DNA of 64,000 nucleotides from Cryptomeria japonica (taxonomy: Eukaryota > Streptophyta > Pinopsida > Cupressales > Cupressaceae): the NCBI RefSeq assembly GCF_030272615.1, contig NC_081412.1:692612083-692676082 (forward strand), in the 5' to 3' direction. The first letter of the stretch is position 1. The number at the start of each line of letters is the position of its first letter. The position numbers and the translations under genes were made by a program. Of this stretch, positions 11,034 to 22,350 are shown one piece after another. A model generated the notes under the pieces. It had not been told where the DNA came from and ran no database searches. It worked only from the letters and a program-made list of their open reading frames with translations.

Positions 11034-11705
11034 ATGGGGGAATATAGTATGAGGGAACTTACTCATCATCTCACTCAGACTGAGAGAGCCTATGATGAAC
11101 TCAAAGTCAAGTATAAAGCCTCTTTAGCCAAGAGAAGAGAGCATGCTAAGAAATTGATGGAACTCACTGAAAATAGCTCTTCTGATGAATTTGACATGGA
11201 TGCCCTAGTTGAAGAAGTTGAAAATCTGAATGAATCTAAAGTCAATCTGAGAAGGGAGTTGGAAGGACTGACTATTAGAATGAGTCAGGAGCTTGAGAAT
11301 AGAAAGAATGTTGAAGATATGGTAAAACACAAAGATCATGAGATCTCCAAGCTAAAGCAAGAAATCAGTACCCTTACCGCTCATCTCCAAGAGAGTAAAG
11401 TGGAAAAAGAAGTAATACAAGGTGAACTAAACATGGCTATTTCTGAGAATGCAACCTTGATGGAATCCAATGTTTCTATTTCCAAGGAACTTTCTAAGTC
11501 AAAGGAAATACTTGCCAAATTCAATCAAAGTACTGCTAAGCTAGAGCAAAAGCTAGAATCAACAAAGCTAGTAAAGAATGCCACTAGAATTGGTTTCTCT
11601 AGGTATGAGGAAGGTGAGACCTCTGGAACAAAAGCTAGAGCATCAAAGAAGCAACTGACATCCAAGGATAAAGGTAAGCAAAAATTTAAACCCATTTTGC
11701 TTTAA
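11034..11705 (+). CDS. RE-E gag-like coiled-coil protein
   Basis: The ATG at 11034 (MGEYSMRELTHHL) is chosen because it is the first after the primer site; an in-frame TTG lies 12 bases upstream. The frame is open for about 223 codons, long for this decayed window. Almost the whole protein is heptad-like and charged: LTQTERAYDELKVKYKASL near the N-terminus, an acidic SSSDEFDMDALVEEVENL segment, then LKQEISTLTAHLQESKVEKE. This predicts a long coiled coil. The basic C-terminus (SKKQLTSKDKGKQKFK) leads to zinc knuckles in another frame. No UBN2 gag core is visible, unlike the other copia gags here. Likely role (inference): particle-forming or RNA-binding gag substitute of a non-autonomous element. 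Close homologue at 57749-58174. Confidence 0.8.
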   Translation: MGEYSMRELTHHLTQTERAYDELKVKYKASLAKRREHAKKLMELTENSSSDEFDMDALVEEVENLNESKVNLRRELEGLTIRMSQELENRKNVEDMVKHKDHEISKLKQEISTLTAHLQESKVEKEVIQGELNMAISENATLMESNVSISKELSKSKEILAKFNQSTAKLEQKLESTKLVKNATRIGFSRYEEGETSGTKARASKKQLTSKDKGKQKFKPILL

Positions 11706-11890
11706 TTGTCTCAAAGAAGAACATACTACCAATGTGTGTAGAAGCAAGGCCTACAACAATTTTCCTTATTTTCAAAACAATATGCCTAGATCCAATAGAT
11801 TCAATGGAAATTGTTATGCATGCAACAAGTTTGGGCATAGAGCATTTGAATGCAGGCCAATTTTGTACAACACTAGGAGAATACTGAGAT
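11692..11890 (+). pseudogene. RE-E zinc-knuckle segment, frameshifted from the gag-like ORF
   Basis: After a one-base frame change near 11692 the sequence reads CFNCLKEEHTTNVC and, about 35 residues later, CYACNKFGHRAFEC. Both fit the CX2CX4HX4C knuckle used by retroelement gag to bind RNA. The frame ends at a TGA near 11887. The same two knuckles follow the gag-like ORF in RE-F, where two more are present. Confidence 0.8.
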
Positions 11891-11995
11891 AAAACTAAAT
11901 TTGTATTACTAATTTAATTTCACTAGACCTCCATTGTATTTCTGAAAGGTTAAGAATTTACTCTTATCACTAGTAATGTGAAAGGTTAAGAATTT

Positions 11996-12077
11996 TGCTA
12001 AATTGTTTAAAATATTGATTACATTATTTTTTGGTATATTAATTCACCCCCCCCCCCCCCCCTCTTAGTATTCATCA
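11996..12077 (+). repeat. RE-E 3' LTR remnant
   Basis: Only the end of the LTR is present: GCTAAATTGTTTAAAATATTG...TTTTTTGGTATATTAATTCACC, a long C run, then CTCTTAGTATTCATCA. It matches 10911-10983. The remaining 1070 or so bases are missing. Confidence 0.85.
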
Positions 12078-12082
12078 AGGTC
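12078..12082. repeat. RE-E target-site duplication, right copy
   Basis: aggtc, matching 9829-9833. Confidence 0.95.
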
Positions 12083-15000
12083 AACCTACTCAACCTAACT
12101 TGGCTAAAGATGAGGAAAATGATTGCAAAGCAAGAGAAGCACTTATGAGCACATTATCAGATCAACAAGTCACAGGATTATCAGATAGATATACTTCTAA
12201 AAATATTTGGGACAAACTGGAAACATTGAATGAAAGAGATTCCACAGTCAAAATTGCAAAACTTGAATGCTTCCAGGTTAGGTATGAAAATCTGAAAATG
12301 GAAGAAGATGAAAGAATTTCTGTTTTTATGGAAAGAGTAAATGAAATTATTTTGGGTATACAATGGTGTGGAGTAACCTTAAGTGAAGATGAGATTGTTT
12401 CTAAATTTTTAAGATCTTTTCCAATGGCATATAAAAGGAAAGTTACTACTGTAAATGAATTGAGAAAAATGCGTAATGCATCAGTATCTAGAGACACCTT
12501 GGTGGGAAAACTTGCAGCTTTTGAACTTGAGGAATTTGGTCATGTTACTACTATTAAGACAGATCTAGCTTTCAAAGCATCATCATCATCATCATCTAAT
12601 AAATCTGATTGGAAAGCCTTTTATGCGAGAGAACTTGAAGAAATCAAGAGATAAAATGAAGAACTTGAAGTACTATTTGCAATAAAAATACCTAAAGGTC
12701 CAATTGGAAGTAAGTATGAAGGTAAAGCACCCTTTAAATGTTTTAACTATAATAAGACTGGTCATATGGCTTCTAGATGTCCTAATAGACATGCAAGATT
12801 AAGAGAAGAAGCTAAAACAACATATAAGCCTAACCCTGATTATCAGAAATACAAGTTTAAGAAGAATAGAGACAAATCTTATTATTATGCTGATGGAGTT
12901 ACTGATGATTTAGATGAGGATCCGATAGACAATCTGTGGGCTTTTGTTGCTATAATAGAAGATCAACTAGCACCTACTATTCAACCGGTAGAGCAGGCCC
13001 TGGCAGCTAAAGTTGAAGATAAGGATGAATGGATTATTGATTCAGGATGTTCACATCACATGACTGGTGATAAGAGTAAATTATTAACCTTTCAGGAATA
13101 CAATGGAGGTCTAGTGAGATTTGGAGATGATAAAGCTTGTTTGATCAAAGGAAAAGGAACTATATCTTTTGATGGTAAGGACAATACTGATAATGTTTAC
13201 TATGTTGAAGGTTTGAAGCATAATCTTTTAAGTGTTGGTCAATTAGTTAAAAACAATTTTAGTTACAATTCAAGAATGGTAAATGCAAAATCTTAAACAT
13301 AACTAGTTTTGGAAATTGCAACCGGTAATCAGACTAGAGGTAATATTTTTCATTTGAACAACAATGAGAAAGCATGTTTGATTACTCATATTGATGAAAG
13401 TTGGTTATGGCATAAGAGACTTTGTCATGTAAATTTTGGTTGCATTGTGAAAATCAGTACAAGGTAGTAAGAGATTTACCTAAGGTTGTTAAGCCTCACA
13501 ATATGGTATGTAAGGAATGTCAATTTGGAAAGTAAGTTAGAACAACTTTCAAGAGTATTCCAGAGAAGTCTAATAATGTTCTTGATTTAATTCATACTGA
13601 TTTCTATGGTCCAATAAGAACTAGAAGTATACAAGGAGAGAGGTATTTTATGCTAATCATTGATGACTATTCTAGAATGTGTTGGGTTACTTTTCTCAGG
13701 GAAAAATCTGAAGCATTTGGGAAATTCAAACTATTCAAGGTGATGGTAAAGAATGAAACCAGAAAGAAAATCAAATGTTTGAGATTAGATCAAGGAGGTG
13801 AATTCATATCTAGGGAATTTAATCATTCTGTGAAGTGAATGGGATCAAAAGACAGTTATCAGCACCCCGGACACCCCAACAAAATGGAGTTGTTGAAAGG
13901 AAAAACATAACTATCTTGGATGCAGCCAGAAGTTTGATATCAGAAGAAAATCTACCTCATATATACTAGATAGAAGTTGTCAATACAATAATTTATACAT
14001 TTAATAGAGTTCCCATCAAAGGTGAAACCGGTAAGACCCCTCATGAACTATGGTTTGACAATACTCCTACTCTAAAATATTTCAGAATATTTGGAAGTAA
14101 ATGCTATATTAGAGGAGATGAGTATATTGGAAAATTTGATTCTAGAAGGGATGAAGGAATATTTCTTGGTTATTCATCTAAGAGCAAGGCATATAGATGT
14201 TTTAACAAGAGATTTTAGAAAATTGTTGAAAGTGAAAATGTGAAGATTGATGAACAGATTAGAGGAAATTCAAGGTACATGGACTTTGAACCAGCAATAG
14301 AGATAATCACAAATGAACCTATTGCGAGTACACTGGTATAGAATGTTGATCCAGTTACACTGGCATCATCTGAGGATTCAATATTCACTGAAGAACAGTA
14401 GCAAAGAAAAACAACTCGGTATGTAAGATTGAATCACTCTAAAGATCAGATAATTGGAAACAAATTTCAAGGATTTATGACTAGAGGAAGATTGGAAAAT
14501 GAAGAGGTATGTCTTATCTCTCAAATTGAACCTACATCAATTAATGAGGCATGTGAAGATAAATATTGGATTAAATCTATGGAAGATGAATTGGAACAAA
14601 TTGAAAGGAATAAAACCTGGTCATTAGTTCCCTGGCCTAAAGACCAAAATGTAATTGGAACTAAATGGGTTTTTAGAAATAAACTAAATGAAGATGGTAA
14701 GGTAATCAGAAATAAAGAAAGATTAGTGTGTAAGGGATATTGATTGAAAGAAGGAATTGATTATAATGAAACCTTTGCACCGATAGCCACAATTGAGGCA
14801 GTCAGACTTTTATTGGCTTTTGCAGCACAAAAGAACTATAAAGTATATCAAATGGATGCTAAATGTGCATTTCTGAATGAAGATCTTGAAGAAGAAGTTT
14901 ATATTGAACAACCTGGTGGATTTTATTTGACAAATAACAAAGACATGGTTTGCAGGTTAAGGAAAGATTTATATGGACTAAAACAAGCTCCTAGAGCTTG

Positions 15001-16375
15001 GTATGTTAGATTGGACAAATATCTTTTGAAGCTTGGATACACTAAAGGTAATGCTGACAACAATATATACTACAAAGTGACTAATGATGACATCTTGGTT
15101 ATTGAAGTTTTTGTTGATGATATAATCTTTGGAGGAGAAGATGGATTGTGTAAAGACGTTTCTAACAAAATGCAACAAGAATTTGAAATGTCTATTATTG
15201 GGGAGATAAATTCTTTTTAGGATTGCAGATTTCACAGACTATGTCAATCCAAATATTTGAAGGAATTACTAAAGAAATTTGGCATGGAAAACTCTAAACC
15301 GGTAAGCACACCTATGACTACAACTAATAAATTATCTTTGAAAGATGAATCAACACCTGTTAATCCAACTAGATACAAGTCTATGATAGGAGGTTTACTG
15401 TATTTGACACAAACACGACCTGATATTATGAATGCAGTATGTATTGTTTCAAGATTTCAGAGTAATCCTAAAGGAAATCATGAATCAGCAGTGAAAAGGA
15501 TTTTCCGGTACCTACAAGGCACTACAAATCTTGGTTTATGGTATCCTATAGATAAAAATTTTGATTTATGTGCATACACAGATGCTAATTGGGCAAGAGA
15601 TATTGATGACAGAAAAAGCACCACCGGTGGAGCAATTTTTCTTGGTAGCAGACTAATTTCATGGTTGAACAAGAAACAGAGTTGTACATCACTATCAATA
15701 GCAAAATCAAAATACGTTGCAACAACTACAAATTGTACATAGGTATTATGGATCAAACAAATGTTGAAGGACATAAAGGCAAAATGCAAAGAACCTATGA
15801 CTATTTACTGTGATAATATGGCAGTAATTGATATATCAAAGAACTCAGTATTTCACTCAAAGACTAAACATGTTTCTATTAAATTCAATTTTCTAAAAGA
15901 GAATGTTGAAGCAAAAGAAGTGAAATTGGTTTATGTGATTACTAAAGAGAAGATTGTAGATATTTTCACAAAGCCTTTGCCTAAAGAGATTTTTGAATAT
16001 CTCATAGAGCAACTTGGAGTCCTACCCCCATCGGTAGAGACTTAGTGGTTGATGAGAATTAATAGAGAAATCTTTTATTCTGACTTTGATGAGGAGAGCT
16101 ACTTCTCAAGGGGAGTAATTGGTATAATAAGTTGGTATTTTTTATTTGAATCTAGTTTTTGTATTGCTTTGGCATTTGATGTCAAAGGGGGAGAGATATT
16201 ATGAAAAAAAATTTTGGGGAGAGATATCTTATGATACAAATTATTCCTAGGGGAGAGACATTATGTATTTTGATTTATGGTTAATGATCTCTTTGGGAGA
16301 TTGTTGGTTTTTGGTTTTTGGCATTTCTATTTTGACACTTTGATGGTTTTTCCATCTTGTGTTGCCATCAATGCC

Positions 16376-16387
16376 AAAGGGGGAGAT
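16376..16387 (+). promoter_or_regulatory. RE-C polypurine tract
   Basis: AAAGGGGGAGAT directly precedes the 3' LTR start at 16388. A further purine run (AAAGGGGGAGAGAT, about 16186-16199) lies upstream, as in RE-B. Confidence 0.82.
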
Positions 16388-17433
16388 TGTTGGTATTTTG
16401 GATATGTTGATATGTTTTTGTCATTGATGTCAACACGTGTCCAAACTTTTCAACCTTATCAGCACTTGGAGATCTTTGGTTATGTTCACTAACAAGTCAG
16501 TGACTTATGCATAGTCATGAGTACTTGGTTCACCGGTAGGTTATATTATTCACCAACACTTGGAATGACTTGAAGACGACTTGGTTATGTCAAAGAAATT
16601 ATTTTATCACTTGTTTTTGGTGATTTGGTTATTGGTCTATCCGGGTTTGCATATTTGTTGTTACTGGAAAATAGGTCCAGGATATACACCAGCAAGCATA
16701 TCTATTCCAAATCAACATGGCACATCATGGAGATGATTTATTATTACTATAAATGCATTGAGATGACATCATGCATCAGATATTGTTTTATGTGTAATTG
16801 ATTTTATTGTAATATCTTTAGTGAGCCAACCTATTCAGTTGGTCTTAGGTTATGGTGTAAATGTAAGATCTCATTTGTGAGATTAATGGGTAAGGGATGC
16901 AATTGGAAAAAGTATTTTAATAAGGTATATGCAAAAATAAGTTGAGCTATACATGCAGACATCATTTGAAGGTTGAAGGAAAGTTTTTTTGAAGGCAATA
17001 AAAACTAAACCGGTATTGAATCCAGCATATGAAGATGCTATTTTAAGAAGTACATTATCATTGGATTTAACCATCCAATTGTAGTCAGTACGACTCTCAT
17101 TTTTTGATTAAGCAGTGAGCTCTAGGTAGCTAGCCTTTTTGCATGTGTAGAATCCATATTGTACACACATATTATCTGCAATAGTATCATTTGATTGTGG
17201 GTAAGGCTTCCCACCTTGATTTTTCCCCTTATAGGGTTTCTACGTACAAATATTTGTGTTATATGTTGTGGATGTTATTGTCTTTTTGTTTCATGCATTA
17301 ATATTTACTGGTACTGCAATTAACTGATAAAACTGTCTATCGACATTAAGCATTAAGTTTTGGTTAAGTTAATTTTGGTTGAATTTATTAGAGAACTAAT
17401 CCACCCCCCCTCAATTATCTCTGGGACTTAGCA
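16388..17433 (+). repeat. RE-C 3' LTR (1046 bp)
   Basis: Starts TGTTGGTATTTTGGATATG and ends GGGACTTAGCA. Collinear with 8549-9625 along its length, with scattered substitutions and short gaps. After it the RE-D LTR resumes. Confidence 0.9.
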
Positions 17434-17679
17434 TCCACATTGTAATATTTCCACATACTATTGAAGAGTATCATCTTACTATGGGTAGGTTCCCACCATG
17501 TTTTTTTCCTTAACTAGGTTTTCCACATCAAAAATTTTGGTGATGTGTGTTGTATTGTCAATTTTCTTATTTGCTTATTGTTTCAATTCCTTAGATCTAT
17601 TTTTGTGGTTAAAGTTTTATATTCTGGTGAAGACTGATTCACCCCCCCTCTTAGTCTTCCTTCTTTGCTACTGGTAACA
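17434..17679 (+). repeat. RE-D 5' LTR, right piece
   Basis: Contains the continuation of the LTR: the box TCCCACCATG...AGGTTTTCCACATC (17491-17528) and TTCACCCCCCCTCTTAG near 17638. It ends TGGTAACA and is followed by a primer-binding site. With the left piece the LTR would be about 1190 bp, the usual size here. Confidence 0.75.
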
Positions 17680-17681
17680 AT

Positions 17682-17694
17682 TAGTATCAGAGCC
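17682..17694 (+). promoter_or_regulatory. RE-D primer-binding site
   Basis: TAGTATCAGAGCC, three bases after the LTR end, is the initiator-Met-tRNA type with one mismatch. Confidence 0.8.
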
Positions 17695-17732
17695 AAATCC
17701 TCTGGTAGAAGCTTAATCACTTGAGGAGATCC

Positions 17733-18840
17733 AAGATGGCAGCTCAAGTTATTCAAGGTATTATTTATAGGGATAGTCTCAGATTTGATTGAAGAAACTA
17801 TACTATATGGAAGAATCGAGTGGAGGTGCATTTGAAATGTCTTGGAGAAGATTATTGGAAGATTACAAAGAATCCCTATGTTGTTCCTCAGAATGGACCA
17901 TCCACTTTTGATGAGGTTAAGGAAGTAGAATACAATATTAGAGCAAAAGAAGCATTGCTTAGTGCCCTGGCTGATTCAATGATGACAAATATTATGGGAC
18001 TTCAAATTGCACATGAGATCTGGGAGGAGCTTGAGATCCTATATAAAGGTGGCAAATAGGTGGATGTTGCTAAGTTGCAAAGTTTGAAAGGAAATTATGA
18101 GACATTAAAGGTGGGAGATGATGAGAACAAACATTCTTTTATGGCTAAGGTGAATGATCTTGTCCTAGGTACTAGATGTGCTGGTGGAAGCATTGAGGAA
18201 GATGAAATTGTTGCTAAGGTGCTAAGATATTTACCTCATGCTTATAAACACAAGTTTGTTGCTATTGATGAGATTCAGAGTGTGACTATAGTAACAAGAG
18301 ATGTGTTGGTTGGAAAGCTTGCTGCATTTGAACTAAGTGAGTTTGGAGAACCATATGGAGGGTTTGAGATAACATTTAGAGCATCTTCATCTATATCTGG
18401 TAAGAAGAAGTATGATCCTGATGAGTGTATAATATCTAGATATGAGAAAGAGAGAAAATAAATTGAAGAGAAAGAAAGGGAACTTGATGATCTTGAAGCA
18501 CTAATTGCCCAAAGATTTCCTGAAGGTGCTGGTAAGTATGATGGAAAGTTTCCTTTGAAATATTTCTCTTGTAATAAGATATAAATTTTTTCTTCTAGAT
18601 GCTTGAAAAGAATGGATAAGTATGACATGCATGATAAGTTTGATAAGCCTGATAGGAATGATAGATATGAGAAGCATGAGAAGTATGATAAGCCTTATAT
18701 GTCTAACCAAAAGTTTAGGAACCATAAGAACTATTATTAGGTTGTAGATGAAGGTGTTACTGATGATGAATTAGAAGGAGATGAAGTTTTTTTTATTGTC
18801 ATTGTTTCAAAGTTTGTTGAAGACTTGGCTCAAATAAAGA
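17733..18840 (+). pseudogene. RE-D gag, broken
   Basis: The start at 17733 (MAAQVIQG) follows the primer site by 38 bases. The copia UBN2-type gag core can be read through in-frame stops at about 17790, 18057 and 18459: YTIWKNRVEVHLKCLGEDYW, then KEALLSALAD, IWEELEILYKG, FMAKVNDLVLG, and a ..RDVLVGKLAAFEL segment. The zinc knuckle near 18556-18603 is ruined: the first Cys is Tyr (KYFSCNKI), a stop follows, and the His is gone. A charged KYDKPYM-type tail follows. Homology to any known family fades after about 18850. It is a different copia family from RE-A, RE-C and RE-K (distinct gag). Confidence 0.85.
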
Positions 18841-19640
18841 AATGTGAGTTTCAAAAATTTGTGTAGGGTCCAACAAGGATTTCATTACTTTGTTGGTGCC
18901 CAACATAGAACCCACAACCATTCTTTCCTTTATAAAGTTTATGAAAGCTACCAAAAATAACAAAATAAGAAAGTAAAGTGGAGATAATATGAGGTTTCCA
19001 AACCTTTGTTGGACTCTGACATTTTTTTGACAACCTATCAAAAATATGATCCTTTGTTTCAAACACTACTTTTGAATGTTGGTGTCAAAAAGCAACACAC
19101 TTGCCAATAATTCAATGTTGTTTGGGTTGAAGGGTGTTATAAATGCAAGATTATTAAAGGGAAAGGTACCAAGAATTAAATAATCACAATTATATGTAAG
19201 AGAACATCACAAAGTGTTTTGAGCATACAAGGGCTTGATTGTAAGAAAGAGAAGTTAGCCATGCCAGAGTAGAATTCTACACATAAATGTATTGAAGGGC
19301 AATAAATTAGTAAGTTCATAGTCTTCTTAGCTCTATCATTATAGTCTTTACTCAAAAAGAATATTTTTCAAAGAAATTTAATAGTGAAAATCGTGTTTTC
19401 TTACCAACACTCTACCAAAATTTTCCAAAATATAAAATTATGGTTTTGAACTAGAATTTAGATACAATTAAATACAAATATCTTAGCTATTAAACCTATC
19501 ATACTAAACTAGAACATTACTAGAAATGGATGATACTAGGTTCTTGACATAATTTTGGTAAAGAGTGGAAATGGAAAATAGGACTCCCAGTACACATGGA
19601 ATAATTGAGAGTTAGTTGTTATAGGTAGATAGTTTCCAAG
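18841..19640. other. Unassigned stretch between RE-D gag and RE-N
   Basis: No recognisable gene. The minus strand has overlapping short frames around 18800-19066, whose best stretch (HIFDRLSKKCQSPTKVWKPH) I cannot assign. No LTR boundary is visible. It may include the start of the RE-N open frame, too decayed to read. Confidence 0.4.
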
Positions 19641-20441
19641 TAGCACTATAGTGTATTGACGTAGTCCTAAAATGAATCAATCACTATGATCCTAAAACTA
19701 GGGAAATCAGAGCTAATAACAATGATTTGCACATTACTCTTGATAGGGAGACTATCACCAATTATTTTCATCTACAAGAGAGGGAGGTCTATGCAAACTT
19801 TGTTTTTATTATCATATCAGCATTTCACTAAGAAGAACAGATAATAATTGGCAGGTAATGGTTCATTGTCCCAAAGAAGGGCAAGTTTGAATTTCCTATA
19901 AGACTACATAGATCTAACATTATAAAAGAGATTTTAGATATGGTGGTGGTATTGCATAGGTTGAGAGGAAATATGAATGCTCATGATTTTGAGGAATGTA
20001 TGTTTTTCTCCATGTGAATCATCATTGATAGACAAAAATACTTATATTGGGCTACCATTATTAGTGATTGGTTGTATCATATAATTTCCAACTTTCTTTT
20101 GAATAAATTCTTCTCTATCTTCTCATATCTCTTATGTTCCCTAGCTTGTACAAAATAGTGGTAAAGAATTTTCCCTATAGAGGTATATGATGAAAATGTT
20201 AAAATAAATTACTACTATGACCAATTGTAGCTATAGAAGAGTTACAAGAAGCATAAGAAGGTGAATGATGCATTCAACATGCTCGGTTAGTCAAAAAAAT
20301 GTAAGAAGACTTAGGCCAAGGATCTCTCTTGAGGCAATTCACATAGTCAACAAGTATACTAGCCAATCCATCTAGTTCCAAAGGTTTACTTACATAAGAG
20401 GTAGTGGATTTAATGGTTTACCCTACAAGCTACCCAAATAT
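19640..20441 (+). pseudogene. RE-N: decayed copy of the RE-M extra ORF, first part
   Basis: Read in one frame through many stops, this matches the RE-M protein (47470-50566) block by block: NHYDPKTREI against VRYDPISETI, DRETITNYFHL against NREVISSIFKL, VVVLHRLRGN against MLLLHKVRGS, then DFEECMFF against SFDDWIYC, and LLCSLACTK against LIYFLACVK. The order and spacing are the same in both. The frame is cut at 20441 by RE-G, after the residues YKLPK, and continues at 28139. No domain of known function is recognised. The match was made by eye; an alignment would give real identity values. Confidence 0.7.
20437..20441. repeat. RE-G target-site duplication, left copy
   Basis: aatat, repeated exactly at 28139-28143. 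Removing RE-G and one copy rejoins the RE-N frame. Confidence 0.88.
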
Positions 20442-21927
20442 TGATAGTTCTGATACGTAAAGATAAGTACAGATGCCAAGCTAATAAGATGAGAGGGGGG
20501 GGGTGAATCATACAAACTTAATCTTCCATAAAAACATCAGATTCAACCTCGGTAACATATACTTCAGTAATATAACCAAAACTACTAAACATGCAAAATC
20601 AAAAGCATATAAACATCATAACACTCATAACAACAGATTTAACGTGGAAACCCAAATAGGGAAAAACCACTATGGTATTTCGGACCCACTAAGAAATATA
20701 CTCTTTTAGAGTATGCTCGGTTAAAAGCAAATCCTGTTAAAGATTACAAACACATTGCTAGATGTGACCCAATTAAGGGATTTCCCTTAGATCTGTTAGG
20801 ATCTTCACCTTGTTAGAAGTGACCTTGTTAAAGGATTTAAAACACTCAATTAGAATGTCACCTTACTAGAGGGTTTTACAAATAAGACTGTTAAGTCCAC
20901 CCGGTTAAGAGATTTTCTGTTACTTCACTAAATAACAGTAATAAAAATCTATCTGCAACTTCACATCTAAAATGCTAAAGCAAATTATTATTTGCTCAAT
21001 ATAATATAGACATAGAACTAATCTTGTCCATCTGCTCGGCTCTATACTCTATTATTCAAAACAGGTCTTCAAGCTTCTGTGCTTGGTAATCACTATGTAG
21101 CATCCCTGTGCATACACTTGCCTGCATACATTGTTTATCAATAGTTCCCTATTTATAAACAATTCACCAACCGCTTAATATCCTTGATCACATTTCCCAT
21201 GATCAATCATAGCCATCAGATCTTCAAACTTAGACCAGGTTCAATGTATCCTTCATTCTGAAAATGTTTTACCCTGCCTTGGAACTTGCATACATTTCTT
21301 GGAGCTTGTGCTAGGGTATTGCGGTTCAATCTAGGCTATAGATCTTCTTGCCAATTTTCCTTTGCCATAGATTCTTTAACAAACTTCATTCACGACATAC
21401 CAATCATTCAATCATGGCTAGCTCATCAGCTTCCTTCATTAAATAACACTTGTAATCATTTAATGCATTCCGTTATAGCTCAGTTACAACTTGGTTACAA
21501 CTCGGTGAATACTAAACTTCACTCGATAGACATTCTTCCTTCATTAATCGATAGCGATAACCTTAGGGTTTACCGACTAGGTTCTTTGCTCGGTAACATA
21601 GTATAGTATTAACCTTTCAATCAATAGCATATGTAGGATATCAAAACAATCTAATCATCATGATCTCATCATTGTCTAACTTGGTAATAATTGTCCATTG
21701 AATAACTTATTTCTCCCCTTATTCATCATATTCTTTCTGTGTCTTTTACCGACATCTTTATACTCATCAAATCATACTTCTCAAGATATGGAAACATCAT
21801 ACTGAATTAGAAAATCAATTTCTTGACATCAATGACAAAATAATAATATTAAGATAGTAAACATCCTTAATCAGTTATATCCATAATCATCAACAACCTT
21901 CTCAATTTCCTTATTGAAATGCCAACA
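20442..21927 (-). repeat. RE-G 3' LTR (1486 bp)
   Basis: On the plus strand it runs from TGATAGTTCTGATACG to CCTTATTGAAATGCCAACA. The reverse reads TGTTGGCATTTC...GTATCAGAACTATCA. The inverted-repeat box is at 20640-20676 (AACGTGGAAACCCAAATAGG followed by GAAAAACCAC). Confidence 0.92.
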
Positions 21928-21940
21928 ATCTCCCCCTTTG
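21928..21940 (-). promoter_or_regulatory. RE-G polypurine tract
   Basis: Minus-strand AAAGGGGGAGAT directly precedes the 3' LTR. Confidence 0.85.
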
Positions 21941-22350
21941 GCATTGATGGCAAAACCAATTGATTTGACCTAATTGATTCAGATTACTATGCTGAAATGC
22001 TCTCCTTCTGTCATCAGAATTCTCCCCCATACATTAGTCTTCTCCTCTTTCTTTTCTTCTTTTCTCTAGTCTTCTCTAGTCTTCTTCTCCAGTCTTCTCC
22101 CCCTTTGACAACAATGCCAAAAAGTAAAGAACTTAAAACATAATTTCTTCCTGTATGAAGTGATTTCCTTCTGTTATGTGTCAACTTTAGTCTCGGTCAA
22201 AGCATTTATGTCTTCAATTCATGTTCCCTATTTTATTTCCTATATTGTTTCCTACACACCTTTAGAAAACATCCTAAAGTGTGAAAAGAAGCATCAACTC
22301 TTAAAAGATATTCGGTAGAGTCATCGAATTGATGCTTTCATCAAACTTGG

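Larger units (their letters stand above)
9834..12077 (+). mobile_element. RE-E: short pol-less LTR element inside RE-C gag
   Basis: Bounded by TGTTAGCATC at 9834 and ATTCATCA at 12077, with a perfect 5-bp duplication aggtc at 9829-9833 and 12078-12082. Joining 9833 to 12083 restores the RE-C gag reading. It holds a complete 5' LTR, a primer site, one gag-like ORF with zinc knuckles, and only the last 80 or so bases of a 3' LTR. No protease, integrase or RT remains. RE-F (51848-58900) has the same gag-like ORF and related LTRs, so RE-E is a small member of that family that probably lost its middle. Confidence 0.92.
9683..16045 (+). pseudogene. RE-C gag-pol polyprotein, broken and interrupted
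   Basis: The start at 9683 (MSSNYFRKD) precedes gag residues up to 9833; the frame resumes at 12078 after RE-E. Gag continues to about 12654 (FMERVNEIILGIQWCG, VNELRKMRNASVSRDTLVGK), with a TCA repeat coding Ser near 12580. The knuckle near 12745-12780 reads CFNYNKTGHMASRC, second Cys lost to Tyr. The protease DSGCSHHMTGD (about 13040-13070) is intact. Pre-integrase: WLWHKRLCHVNF near 13405-13440. Integrase: LIHTD near 13588, LRLDQGGEF near 13780. RT: 14429-15220 with catalytic FVDDIIF near 15110-15130. Connection and RNase H: 15257-16045 (YCDNMAVIDISKN). Stops and frameshifts occur at about 12652, 13294, 13470, 13836, 14216 and 14741. The segments between them read well, so decay was by point changes after insertion. 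Confidence 0.93.
8549..17433 (+). mobile_element. RE-C: Ty1-copia element, both LTRs present, split by RE-E
   Basis: 5' LTR 8549-9625, primer site, gag-pol relic, polypurine tract, 3' LTR 16388-17433. RE-E (9834-12077) lies inside its gag. Without RE-E the element is about 6.6 kb. The flanks are tacat (left) and tccac (right), a possible 5-bp duplication with two mismatches, which fits an old insertion. The two LTRs differ by many substitutions and short indels. It lies inside the 5' LTR of RE-D. Confidence 0.92.
7606..18850 (+). mobile_element. RE-D: Ty1-copia element split by RE-C, 3' end missing
   Basis: The 5' LTR is in two pieces (7606-8548 and 17434-17679) with RE-C between them. A primer-binding site and a gag relic (17733 to about 18840) follow. 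No protease, integrase, RT or 3' LTR of this element is seen, so it is truncated near 18850. The left LTR piece stops in the phrase about AGGCATTGTGCC...GTGCATTACAT, and the right piece resumes with CCACATTGTAATATTT. The equivalent stretch of the RE-B LTR is continuous. Confidence 0.75.

Noticed and set aside
12162-12497. Minus-strand frames inside RE-C gag
   Set aside because: Shadows of a readable plus-strand gag with family motifs.
18799-19066. Minus-strand frames as a host gene fragment
   Set aside because: Short, overlapping in two frames and without a motif I can name; kept only as unassigned sequence.
20503-20709. Small plus-strand frame repeated at 26655-26861
   Set aside because: Both lie at the same place in the two RE-G LTRs, antisense to the element, with no sign of coding selection; an LTR duplicate and not a gene pair.
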